DNA of 19,578 nucleotides from Acidobacteriaceae bacterium (GTDB taxonomy: Bacteria > Acidobacteriota > Terriglobia > Terriglobales > Acidobacteriaceae): the NCBI GenBank assembly GCA_030040395.1, contig JASHTU010000080.1:1-19578 (forward strand), written 5' to 3'. Position 1 is the stretch's first letter; every line of letters begins with the position of its first letter. Shown here piece by piece: positions 1 through 8,400 of the stretch. The translations under genes and the position numbers were made by a program. The notes under the pieces were generated by a model. That model had not been told where the DNA came from and did not search any database. It was given only the letters and a program-made list of their open reading frames with translations.

Positions 1-2
1 TT

Positions 3-410
3 CATGGGTCGCCGCGCGATGAAGACGAATACTTATTCACTTTGAACGACGCCTGGGCGTTATTGCGCGCGGGCGCGGCGCGAATCACGTTTTTCGGCCA
101 CACACACGTGCAGGGAGGGTTCGCCAGCAATGGGGAAGAATTTTTCCGCCTCGGACTGGACCTGGGCGGTAGCGACGAAGCCGAAGAAGAGGAACTACCG
201 CTCCGCGCCGGTGCGCGCTATCTTCTGAATCCGGGCTCGGTCGGCCAACCGCGCGATGGCGATTGGCGAGCCGCCTTCGCCCTCTACGACAGCGCCAGGT
301 CCCTGCTGGTGTGGAGTCGCGTTCCTTATCGCGTGGCAGAGGCGCAGCAATGCATCCGCGCCGCCGGCCTTCCCGAAGATCTTGCGGACCGGCTGACCGA
401 AGGACGATGA
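3..410 (+). CDS. Metallophosphoesterase (YfcE/MJ0936-like), 3' part only
   Basis: This is the C-terminal part of a calcineurin-like phosphoesterase; the gene starts before the window and the frame is open from base 3. Visible motifs are HGSPRDEDEYL at the left edge, then FFGHTHVQGG with the family's GHTH metal-binding motif (bases 96-107), then LLNPGSVGQPRDGD about 45 residues later. This order, HGSP...GHTH...NPGSVGxPRDG, is typical of small stand-alone phosphodiesterases of the Metallophos_2 type, which bind two metal ions and cleave phosphodiester or phosphomonoester bonds in the cytoplasm. The substrate cannot be told. The TGA stop at 408-410 is followed by 243 bases without a convincing gene. 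The N-terminal metal ligands lie outside the window, so activity cannot be judged. Confidence 0.88.
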   Translation, partial: HGSPRDEDEYLFTLNDAWALLRAGAARITFFGHTHVQGGFASNGEEFFRLGLDLGGSDEAEEEELPLRAGARYLLNPGSVGQPRDGDWRAAFALYDSARSLLVWSRVPYRVAEAQQCIRAAGLPEDLADRLTEGR

Positions 411-653
411 GCCGCCCTCCTAAGCCGCGATGCCTGTCTCGGTCCGCGCGGCCCAAGGCAGCTCTTCGAGCCCGGCGCTCGACTCCATCCTCTCAGAGTG
501 GGACTCGCCAACCTTTCTCCTCTTCCGTTGAGCTCTCGCGCTTCAACGCCCAAAGATGTCGCTTGGATTGATGTGCGCCTTTAAATGCCGGCCCGACTAG
601 AATAGGGCCAACGATCATCGATTGGGCTGGCTGCTGGCCGCGAAGGAGAGACG

Positions 654-1124
654 ATGGCGCTTGCGTTTTACGTGCATGGGCAGGATCCTGAATTCGACAA
701 GCACTACAGCGCCTATACCAATAACCAGAATTGGAATGCTGCCTGGCCAGGCGAGTCCACCGGTTTTGCGGCAAGCTTGAGCATCGCGAGAACGGGGCAA
801 GGGCTCCAGGAGATTCTCACCTGTGCAGCCAGCAAGTTCATGCTCGGCAAAGCAAAGATCAAGCTGCAGTCCGGCGGCAGCGGAGCCAGCGCGGCGGTCA
901 CCTTGCTTGAGCTGGTGAACAGCGCCGAGGCTACGCTCATTGTTCTCAAAGGCGTGCACCAGGAAAGCGGTCCGCACATCAGCCTCGCCTACGCCGGATG
1001 GATTTACCACGTGAATGTGAAGAGTGGCAGGCTCGGGCAGGCGAACTTGTTCACCGTAACGGGCATTTCCGAGGGAAGCGAGGTGAGGGATGCGCCCGGC
1101 GGCTGGAAGGCGGCAAAAAGCTAG
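654..1124 (+). CDS. Hypothetical protein, 156 aa
   Basis: I do not recognise this protein. The start is supported by a clear ribosome binding site, AAGGAG followed by AGACG, just before the ATG at 654. No signal peptide or membrane segment is visible, so it is probably cytoplasmic. It begins MALAFYVHGQDPEFDKHY, has an aromatic/Asn-rich stretch (YTNNQNWNAAWPGE, about residues 22-36) and a Gly/Ser/Ala-rich middle. The C-terminal half contains GPHISLAYAGWIYHVNV (about residues 109-125). It contains one cysteine. The gene stands alone: 243 bases separate it from the phosphoesterase gene on the left, and the gene on its right is convergent. The minus-strand and frame-shifted open frames over the same bases lack an equally good ribosome binding site. 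It is probably real, with unknown function. Confidence 0.62.
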   Translation: MALAFYVHGQDPEFDKHYSAYTNNQNWNAAWPGESTGFAASLSIARTGQGLQEILTCAASKFMLGKAKIKLQSGGSGASAAVTLLELVNSAEATLIVLKGVHQESGPHISLAYAGWIYHVNVKSGRLGQANLFTVTGISEGSEVRDAPGGWKAAKS

Positions 1125-1137
1125 CTGCAGCTCTGTT

Positions 1138-1152
1138 CGGCGTCACACGCCG
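1138..1152. terminator. Short GC hairpin between convergent genes
   Basis: CGGCGT (1138-1143) and ACGCCG (1147-1152) form a perfect 6-bp stem with a 3-base loop, 13 bases after the stop of the 156-aa gene and before the end of the convergent membrane-protein gene. There is no T-run after it on either strand, so it could slow transcription but is not a canonical intrinsic terminator. Confidence 0.3.
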
Positions 1153-1247
1153 GACCGCTGGCCGGCGGGCCACATGCTTCGTCGCTGCGGAATTCTCGTT
1201 GAATTACTCCTTACTTTCACGTCCGCAGCTCAATCGCGTAGCCACAG

Positions 1248-1979
1248 TCATTGCGACGGCAGCACGAGCTTGTTATACAAGCCGCCAACAATGGCCCCCA
1301 CGGTAAACGTAGCCAGAAGGGTATAACCCGCTTCAATCACGAGCAAGTCATGAGGCAGTCTTGCGATGCCATACCAACTCGTTGCGACCACGGCCCCGCA
1401 AAGCAGCACGGACATCAGGACTCCCTGAAGCACGCCTTTGCGATGACTCACGGCAAGGAGCCACGCGACTCCGTAGGCAAAGAGAAGACAGACAGTTGCG
1501 GTAAGCAGGTGCGGCGATAACCACCACACGATCTGCTTGACTTGCGCATGAGTGAGCCCGACGGCGTCCATCCACCGCGTGCGGAACATATATTGCGAAT
1601 GCCAAATGGCTCCCAGGCACCAGGCGGCAAACGCCGCCAGAATAATGGGGAGGTGGTAGATCTGTTTCGTTCCCACCTTCACTTCGCCTGGTGTGTAAGG
1701 TTCTGTTTGAACCGCCTGGGACAGGCACGCTCGGTCACAATTCGAGCGTTCAGGCCAACGCGTACAGTCGGACAATCGCAAATCCGGACATCCATCCATC
1801 CCTGTCGCCGCTGCATGCCGGGCATCAATGCTGACCGCGGCTGGCTGCTGGTTTTCGGGGCATGCAACGAGTCGACTGCCGGAAAATCGCTTGTAAATCT
1901 CACGTCGCCAGAGTGCGAGGGGAAGTAGAGTCAATGAAACACCGACAAGACAGAGCACAAGCCAAATGAGTATGAGCAT
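1248..1979 (-). CDS. Membrane protein: Cys-cluster domain fused to DUF1761
   Basis: This is a 243-aa integral membrane protein. Residues 1-23 form a first hydrophobic helix. Residues 36-90 are soluble and hold five cysteines, C40, C64, C72, C81 and C85, in the pattern CPEN...CPDLRL...CTRWPERSNCDRAC. Residues from about 105 to the end resemble DUF1761, beginning LPIILAAFAAWCLGAIWHSQ and containing about four more helices. The RWPER/Cys cluster resembles a small Cys-rich domain I have seen in acidobacterial membrane proteins; its function is unknown, but the cysteine spacing suggests metal binding or redox (inference). The ATG at 1979 is preceded on the minus strand by AAGGTGGGC, a good ribosome binding site. 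The gene ends 123 bases from the convergent hypothetical gene. No enzymatic role is claimed. Confidence 0.8.
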   Translation of the reverse strand: MLILIWLVLCLVGVSLTLLPLALWRREIYKRFSGSRLVACPENQQPAAVSIDARHAAATGMDGCPDLRLSDCTRWPERSNCDRACLSQAVQTEPYTPGEVKVGTKQIYHLPIILAAFAAWCLGAIWHSQYMFRTRWMDAVGLTHAQVKQIVWWLSPHLLTATVCLLFAYGVAWLLAVSHRKGVLQGVLMSVLLCGAVVATSWYGIARLPHDLLVIEAGYTLLATFTVGAIVGGLYNKLVLPSQ

Positions 1980-2118
1980 GGCCCACCTTCTTCTTGCCTG
2001 GAGTCTGCCCCCCTTCTTGAAGTTCCTTCAGTGATCTCCGTCACGATTGCCGGATGATGAAGTGATGCTGGCTGTGGCGGCTGCGACGGCGCTGCTGCCG
2101 CCTGGCAAGCGGAGCCGT

Positions 2119-2150
2119 ATCAAAAAAATCTCGGCGGGGTTTTCGCCCGG
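2119..2150 (-). terminator. Probable intrinsic terminator of the rhamnosidase gene
   Basis: Directly after the rhamnosidase TGA, the minus strand reads a GC-rich imperfect hairpin (about 2132-2149, five pairs with one bulged G) and then seven consecutive T residues (complement of A at 2122-2128). The T-run and its position fit a Rho-independent terminator. The stem is weak, so confidence is moderate. Confidence 0.42.
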
Positions 2151-4601
2151 TCACGGGGCGTGGATATGGTTTGCGCCGGGTCGGAGCGGCCAGGTTCTAC
2201 CCGCGAAGACAAAGGCGCCGCTCAGGTTGGCGGGGAGCGTAATGGCGGCGTCCAGACCCTTGCCCAGCCTGTGATAGTTCATCTGGATTATGCCGTCGGG
2301 GTGCGGGAAAGCAGCCGTGAGCGAAGGTAGCGAGCCGAGATGAGGAGCGATGCGGACGGTTTTGAAGCCGGGGCTGGCCGGCTCGACGCCAGCCACCAGG
2401 GTGAGCAAGTCGTAGATGGGATGGGCGCTCCAGGCGTGCGAATCGGAACGGGTGTCGCCGGGGACCTCGGGCCAGGTGCTGAAGTGACGGGCGAGCAACT
2501 GCCGCCAGGGCTGGATGGAGGCAAGGTAGTCGTCGGCCATGCCGGCGTGGTCGAGGGCGCGCGCCAGATAGAAACGAAAGTAGTAGGAGGCGCTGAGGAC
2601 GCCGTCGAGGGTAGCTCCCGGCTCGATGGCCAGCACCTTTTGGAGGACAGCGAGCTGCTGCCCTTTAGGAATGGCGTCGTATAGCACGCCCATGATGTTG
2701 GCTTGCTGGCTGAAGACGGTTTTATCGGGGTTATCAGCCAGAAGGCCGCGGGCGGGCGCCCAGCACCTGTCATAGATGCCGGCGCGGACGTGAGCGGCGC
2801 GACCGTGGTAGTGTGTGGCGAGGGAAGGATCTCCGAATGCGGCCTCAAGATCGGCGGCGTTGCCGAGCGCGCCGAGGTATTGAAGTGTGGTGACGCAGGA
2901 CTCGCCGTGAGAATCGAACGTCGGAATCGTACCGGAGGGAACCCAGTCAATGAAGCTCCACCAGGGCAACTCGCGGAGAAGACCGTTGGGTTGTTGGTAT
3001 TGGGCGAACCAGTCGAGAACGGCGCGGATGCCCATGAGGGATGCACGGATGGGAGCCGGATCGGAGCGGTACATCCAGTAGTCGTGCAGCATGCCGATCC
3101 AGAGCAGGGAAAAGGTGGGGATGTTCTGCGGCAGTGAACTGGGGTAGCGGCTGCGGGTGATGCCTTCGGGAATGCGTGAGTCGTTGAAGGCTTCAAGGGC
3201 CTCGCGGGCGAGGCGGTCATCGCCCGTTACGGCGTAAGAAATGAGGGCCTGGATGCGGGTGTCGCCAATGTATTGGAGCTGTTCGTAGTAGGGCGTGTCC
3301 ATGTAGGTTTCATGGGCGTCGAGACGGGCGGTGCGCCAACTGATGTCCCAGATTTTGGCGAGCTCGGGATCGGGCGACTGGAATGTGGCGCGCTCCTCGA
3401 AAGGATAGGCGCTAAAAGCGGCGGTGAGGGAGTCAAGCTGGAGGGGTTCGGCCGCGGTGCGGATGTCGAGGTCGAGGTAACGCCAGGTACGCCACCAGAG
3501 GGGCTCGAAGACGCGCTTGACGCCGCCGTCGGGGAGAAACGTGTCGCGGAGACCGAGGGCGTGGCGCGGATGATTCACCCCCTGCGGGTCGGTGTAATTG
3601 AGGGCGTTGCGGTCGCCTTTGTGGTCCTGGTTGTCATAAAGGGCTTCAGAGTAAGTCTGCCAGATTTGCGAGCCCTTTCCGCCGGAAACAGTGAGGATGG
3701 GGTAGGCGGTGGTGAGCGTTTCGCGGTCAAGCAGGATGTGGGCGTGGCTGCCGGCAGGGATCGTGACCGGGCGAGCGGGGAAGTTTTCGATGCTCGATTC
3801 CGCGGCTTCGCCATTAAGGACTTGGGCCCGGACGGTTTCGCCGGCGCTGGTGGCGGTGTAGGCCATGTGGGGCAGAGTGTCGGGCACGAGACCCCAGGGA
3901 TTGTCGCCGGTGGCGTCGGCGGAGTGGGCGAGATTGACGCCGGGGTAAATGCTGTCGCGCATGGGCGAAGCAACGGGAACCCAGCCGGCGCCGGCGCCGG
4001 ACGGGGTGTTCCAGCTCCAGTCATAGAGGGCGGCGTTGATTTCTTCGCCGGGACCGGCGGCCATGTAGGCGCGCTGCGTGACGGAACTGCGGTCGAGAGC
4101 GCGATGGCCCGGCTCAATCTCCACCTGCCAGCCTTCGGGGGTGCTGACGCCGTCGCTGCCTGTGGCTTCGCTCTCCAGCAGGAAGGCAGTGCGGTCGCTC
4201 ACCTGGGCGATAGGGGCATAAACGCCCCAGTTCCAGACCGTAGCCGTGATCAGGTTCTGGCCGGGGAGGAGATAAGGGGCGAGGTCGAAGCGTTCATAGC
4301 GCCAGTGGGTAAGGTCACCGCGAGCGGGACCGTCGCCGACCCGCTGGCCATTGACATACAGAACAAAGCGATTGTCGGCGCTGACGCGGACGATATAGCT
4401 GGCTGGCGTGGCGGCCAGAGTGAGGAAGCGGCGAAAGTGCAGGACCAGGGGCTCGCGCAGCGGAGCCGTGGGATGCGTAACCCAAGACGCGTGCCAGGCG
4501 CGATGCAGCGGGTCCGGAGGGGTGTGTGTCTGGGTGGAACCGCGTACGGGAGCGGCTAGAAGAGCAACTGCAAGAGAAACGCTTGCGAAGGCTGGACGCA
4601 T
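2151..4601 (-). CDS. Secreted alpha-L-rhamnosidase, GH78-like
   Basis: This 816-aa exported glycoside hydrolase probably releases terminal L-rhamnose from plant or microbial polysaccharides or glycosides. From the chosen ATG (4601) it starts with a signal peptide, MRPAFASVSLAVALLAAPVRG. An N-terminal beta-sandwich accessory region follows (about residues 35-400), then the (alpha/alpha)6 catalytic domain. The motif DTPYYEQLQYIGD (3261-3299) matches the GH78 active-site block; Glu440 in it corresponds to the family's general acid. Near the C-terminus, WPEVPGDTRSDSHAWSAHP and PGFKTVRIAPHLG match the family's end region. The open frame continues 130 codons upstream, but that part is a cytochrome oxidase relic, and GAGGT seven bases before 4601 supports the internal start. 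It lies divergent to the TonB-dependent receptor, which may import the products (inference). Confidence 0.88.
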   Translation of the reverse strand: MRPAFASVSLAVALLAAPVRGSTQTHTPPDPLHRAWHASWVTHPTAPLREPLVLHFRRFLTLAATPASYIVRVSADNRFVLYVNGQRVGDGPARGDLTHWRYERFDLAPYLLPGQNLITATVWNWGVYAPIAQVSDRTAFLLESEATGSDGVSTPEGWQVEIEPGHRALDRSSVTQRAYMAAGPGEEINAALYDWSWNTPSGAGAGWVPVASPMRDSIYPGVNLAHSADATGDNPWGLVPDTLPHMAYTATSAGETVRAQVLNGEAAESSIENFPARPVTIPAGSHAHILLDRETLTTAYPILTVSGGKGSQIWQTYSEALYDNQDHKGDRNALNYTDPQGVNHPRHALGLRDTFLPDGGVKRVFEPLWWRTWRYLDLDIRTAAEPLQLDSLTAAFSAYPFEERATFQSPDPELAKIWDISWRTARLDAHETYMDTPYYEQLQYIGDTRIQALISYAVTGDDRLAREALEAFNDSRIPEGITRSRYPSSLPQNIPTFSLLWIGMLHDYWMYRSDPAPIRASLMGIRAVLDWFAQYQQPNGLLRELPWWSFIDWVPSGTIPTFDSHGESCVTTLQYLGALGNAADLEAAFGDPSLATHYHGRAAHVRAGIYDRCWAPARGLLADNPDKTVFSQQANIMGVLYDAIPKGQQLAVLQKVLAIEPGATLDGVLSASYYFRFYLARALDHAGMADDYLASIQPWRQLLARHFSTWPEVPGDTRSDSHAWSAHPIYDLLTLVAGVEPASPGFKTVRIAPHLGSLPSLTAAFPHPDGIIQMNYHRLGKGLDAAITLPANLSGAFVFAGRTWPLRPGANHIHAP

Positions 4602-4661
4602 GCGGCGAACCTCGCACCTCAGCTTACCAGCCGCACGACGGAGCGGGCGTGAAGCAGAAGC

Positions 4662-4940
4662 CTGCTGGAGCTGTTGCAGATAGGCGGCCACATTGCGCAA
4701 CTGCAAGCCGGAAGAGTCGGGGAGGTTGGGCATCAGAGCGCCAGGCTTGAGCGATTGCGCATTGGTGATCCGAGCCTCGAGGAAAGAGGAGTTGTTGGGG
4801 TAGACGTCGGAGGCGAGCATCTGGCGGCTGCCGATGTGGCGAGTTTTGCCCCACTGCGCCGGTGGCAACAGCCGTTTGATGGACGACGACAACCGCGCGC
4901 AGAGCTGGAGAAAGCCAATCTGATGGACCTGCCGGCCTAT
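4662..4940 (-). pseudogene. coxB: Decayed 3' fragment of cytochrome c oxidase subunit II (coxB)
   Basis: The minus strand encodes a clear remnant of the cytochrome c domain at the end of CoxB. HIGSRQMLASDVYPNN is followed by ITNAQSLKPGALMPNLP and LRNVAAYLQQLQ, matching the usual GPDLTHIGSRQ...NPQ..KPG.MP...L.AYL.. series. Upstream the homology changes frame. TGC-GCG-CGG-T-TGT looks like a CxxC heme motif with one extra base, and the GPDLTH segment is about two bases short (GGGCAAAACTCGCCAC instead of GGG plus 12 bases plus CAC). No intact heme motif remains in any single frame, and nothing of the copper-binding or membrane part is present. The remnant is in frame with the rhamnosidase, with no stop between them. 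It is almost certainly non-functional as an oxidase subunit. Confidence 0.72.
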
Positions 4941-5096
4941 AACATCTGAAGTGTAAAAATGCAAGATGGTTTTGGGTTGAATCTCCCTCAAGCTGCGCGC
5001 TATAGCGAATCGCGAAGATGATTCTAAGTTGAAAAGTTAAGAAATCGATGGTGTAGAAGAATTTACCGCCGCCGGTTCCGGAGAAGATCATTGCAA

Positions 5097-5246
5097 CGCC
5101 TATTTGTAGCGCCTATTTGACCGTGGATGTTTCTGTCGCGATGGGCCATTTTCCGTGGATCGTTTGTCGATAACGAATATTTCCATCGATCCGCTATGGA
5201 TTTACCGGTCCTTTAACTTAAAATAACCAACATTACCACCGTGGAT
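5097..5246 (+). repeat. Short direct repeats upstream of the TonB-receptor gene
   Basis: CGCCTATTTG occurs twice (5097-5106 and 5110-5119, period 13). CCGTGGAT occurs three times (5121-5128, 5153-5160, 5239-5246). The first two CCGTGGAT copies sit in an imperfect 32-base tandem unit in which GTTT and GTCG also recur. A 6-bp inverted repeat, GGATCG/CGATCC (5157-5162 and 5187-5192), overlaps the second copy. The surrounding 4941-5449 stretch is richer in A+T than the neighbouring genes and holds no convincing gene. Spacings of 32 and 86 bases are close to whole helical turns, so these may be operator sites for the receptor gene 200-330 bases downstream. This is inference only. Confidence 0.35.
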
Positions 5247-5433
5247 TCTCCAGAAATCCATTATTGACAAGAAATAGGGCTTTTCGGACGTTCGTCCGCG
5301 CATGAACGTCAGCCAGCTTTTATCTCTACACCGCACCGCGCTCGCGAATGCTTTTCGTGATCCCCAAGCGCACTCGCGGGGGCTCAAGTCAAACCTGATC
5401 CCCATTCTGCACCGCACCTGCGGGTGCCCATCC

Positions 5434-5441
5434 AAGGAGGT
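5434..5441 (+). promoter_or_regulatory. Strong ribosome binding site of the TonB receptor
   Basis: AAGGAGGT, an essentially perfect anti-16S match, lies eight bases before the ATG at 5450 and fixes that start. It implies high translation of this large outer-membrane protein. Confidence 0.85.
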
Positions 5442-5449
5442 CGGCAACG

Positions 5450-8400
5450 ATGAGACGACTACTTTACTGGTTCGCGCTTGGGCTTTGCAGCGCCACGATG
5501 GCCTTGGCGCAAACGGCAACTTCGGTAAACGGCACGGTGAACGACCCTTCGGGCGCGGTGATCGTGGACGCCACGGTGACCCTGCTCGACTTGGGCACAG
5601 GGGCCTCGCGACAGGATCATACGGATCAGCAGGGACACTATCAGTTCAACCAGGTGGAACCGGGCAATTACCGGATTACGGCCGAGGCGAACGGATTTGG
5701 CAGAGTTGTGGTGAACAATGTGCAACTGCTGGTGAATACGCCAGCCACTGTGCCGCTGGCCTTCAAGAATGTGGGGGCGACTACGCAAGAAGTTACAGTG
5801 GAGGCTGACAGCGCGTCACAGGTGAACACCCAGGATGCCACTCTGGGCAACGTGATCTCGAATCGTCCGGTGGTGGCGTTGCCGCTGGCTGCGCGCAACC
5901 CGACCAGCCTTCTAGCCTTGCAGCCGGGCGTGACCTACACCCAGGATCCTCAGGAAGGTCAGGTCAACGACGAGCGCAGCGGCTCAGTCAACGGCGGCAA
6001 AGCCGACCAGGCCAACGTGCTTTTGGATGGAGTGGATGCCAATGACCAATTGAACCGGACCTCGTTTACCAGCGTGCTGCGCGCGACGCCGGATTCGATC
6101 CAGGAGTTTCGCGAAATCACCAGCAACCCGCCGGCCTCGCTCGGTTTCAGTTCGGGCGCGCAGGTAACGCTGGTGACCAAGAGTGGAACCAATGCGCTCC
6201 ACGGTTCGCTTTACGAGTACAACCGCAACACCGAGACCGAGGCAAATAACTTCATCACCAAAGAGAGCGGCCAGCCACGCCAGGCGCTGATCTATAACGT
6301 CTTCGGTGCCTCCGTGGGCGGGCCGATCAAGAAGGACCGCCTCTTCTTCTTTGCCGGGTACGAGGGCCGGCGCGACGCCAGCGCCACTACGCAATACCGC
6401 ATTGTTCCCACCGACAACTTCCGCAACGGGAATTTTAACTACGCTACGTGCCCCGAGGAACAGTTTGGCTGCTCGACACCGAACGGTGAAGCGCAGCTTA
6501 CGCCGCAGCAGGTGGCCTACCAGGGGACCCTCGCCGGCGACAGCGCTGGCGTACCTCAGGCGGTGCTGACGTATCTACAGTCGTATCCAGAGCCGAACTA
6601 TACCGGCCAGGGCGACGGCCTGAACACCGCAGGGTATGCCTTCAACGCCAAGACACCGTTCGCATACGACAGCTACATCTCGCGGCTCGATTGGAACATG
6701 GATAATGCCGGCAAACACCAGATCTTCTTCCGCGGCAACCTGCAGAACGATAATTACGAGAACGGCGCGCCGCAGTTTCCAGGCCAGCCCAACAGCAGCA
6801 CCTATCTGGATAACAGTAAGGGATTTGCGGTAGGCTACACCTGGGTCGCCTCGCAGAATGTGGTGAACGGAATTCACTACGGGTTAACGCGCGAGGGGGT
6901 GGCGAGCACCGGAACGCAGACGAAGGCGGAGGCCATTCTCGACAACCTGACGCCGCTTTATCCGGAAGGCGCCGCAAGCGGCACCCAGGTGGGCTGCTGC
7001 GGAAGCTACAACCAACTCCCGGTCCAAGACATCCGCGAGGACCTGACCTGGATCAAGGGGAAAAATACGTGGGGCTTTGGGGCCGAGGTGTTCCTGCTCC
7101 ACAACCATTATCAAACCGACTCGTCTTCGTTCAGCAGCGCCGAGGGTGACGGGAACTGGATCACCTCGGACGGTGGTGTTCTGCTGTGGAACAGCGCCGG
7201 CGCGCCGCCCGCCTATAAGGACACCACATACGAAAAAACCTTCTCGGACCTTCTCGGCCTGCTCCCCAAGCTCTACAACCAGACCAATTTCAATCTCCAG
7301 CTCCAGGCGCTGCCCCAAGGGGCGACGGTCGAGCGGATCTTCGCCCAGAGGCATATCGACTTCTATGCCCAGGACTCCTGGAAGGTGAAGCCGAATCTCA
7401 CCCTATATGGGGGGGTGCGGTTCACCATGGCGCCGCCGGTTAACGAGACGCAGGGCTATAATGTCCAACCCACCGTCCCTGCCGGCCAGTGGATGCTGGA
7501 ACGCGCCGCACTTGCCGCATCGGGCCAGTCGCAGTTGGTTGCCGGGGACCTGAGCTACAATCTGAACAAAAATTTGGGCGTCCAGAATTGGTCCACGGAA
7601 TATGACTGGGCTCCGCGCGTCTCGTTCAACTGGGCTCCACATGCCAACAAAGGAATGCTCGCGTCCATCCTGGGCAGTGGCGGACAGACCGTGATTCGCG
7701 GCGGCTACGCATTTCTCTACGACGTCTTCGGGCAGGGCCTGATGAGCACGTTCGCCGGCGTGGCGGGCTTCTCAAATCTGGGCGAATCGAATGCGAACGA
7801 AGCTGTCGCCGGCGTGCCTATCTTCAGCGGGCCCTTTAATGTTCCGTACACTTCATCCATTTTCCCGGCCACTCCGAAGGGTAACTTCCCACAGACTCTG
7901 CCCGATATTTTTAATGGAGGTGGAGGCGCCCAATTAAGCACGATGGATTCGGGGGTCAAAGCTCCCTATTCGATGATCGCGAACTTCACGATTGAACGGC
8001 AGTTGGCGCACGGATTCCTGGTGCAGGCATCGTTTGTGAACCGCGAATCGCGGCGCTCATTGATTGGCGAAGATACGGCGACGCCGACCAATCTGGTGGA
8101 TCCCTCCTCGGGCATGAGCTACTACCAGGCGGCGAAACCCCTGGAAAAACTTGCGTTAGCGGGCGATACGAATCTGTCGGATGTTCAGAAGATTCAGTAC
8201 TGGGAGGACCTGTGGCCCGGGGCGGCCGGCTACGATTTGAATGGGAACCCAGGGGCCGGTACGAGCGCGACGCAGGGAGTGTACGCGGCGTTTCTGAACA
8301 ACCCCGGCGACTGGACGACGGCCGTGCTCACGCTCGACCAGTTCTGCTCGCCTGCGTGCAGCAAGTTGGGGCCGGCCACCATGTTCAATCAGCAGTTCAG

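Noticed and set aside
3273..4559. 428-codon plus-strand open frame opposite the rhamnosidase
   Set aside because: It is Gly/Val-rich, without any domain, and mirrors the codons of a clear GH78-like gene on the other strand; long antisense frames are common in GC-rich DNA.
4936..4964. Minus-strand TTGCAT, 17-base spacer and TATAGG as a rhamnosidase promoter
   Set aside because: Both boxes are weak and it lies at the edge of the coxB relic; a match of this quality is expected by chance in an AT-richer stretch.
4602..4991. 130-codon N-terminal extension of the rhamnosidase as real protein
   Set aside because: The segment is a decayed CoxB tail, a signal peptide begins at 4601, and a ribosome binding site supports the internal start.
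5264..5292. TTGACA at 5264-5269 as the -35 box of the TonB receptor
   Set aside because: The -35 match is perfect, but the hexamer 17 bases later (GACGTT) matches the -10 consensus at only two positions, so I do not call a promoter.
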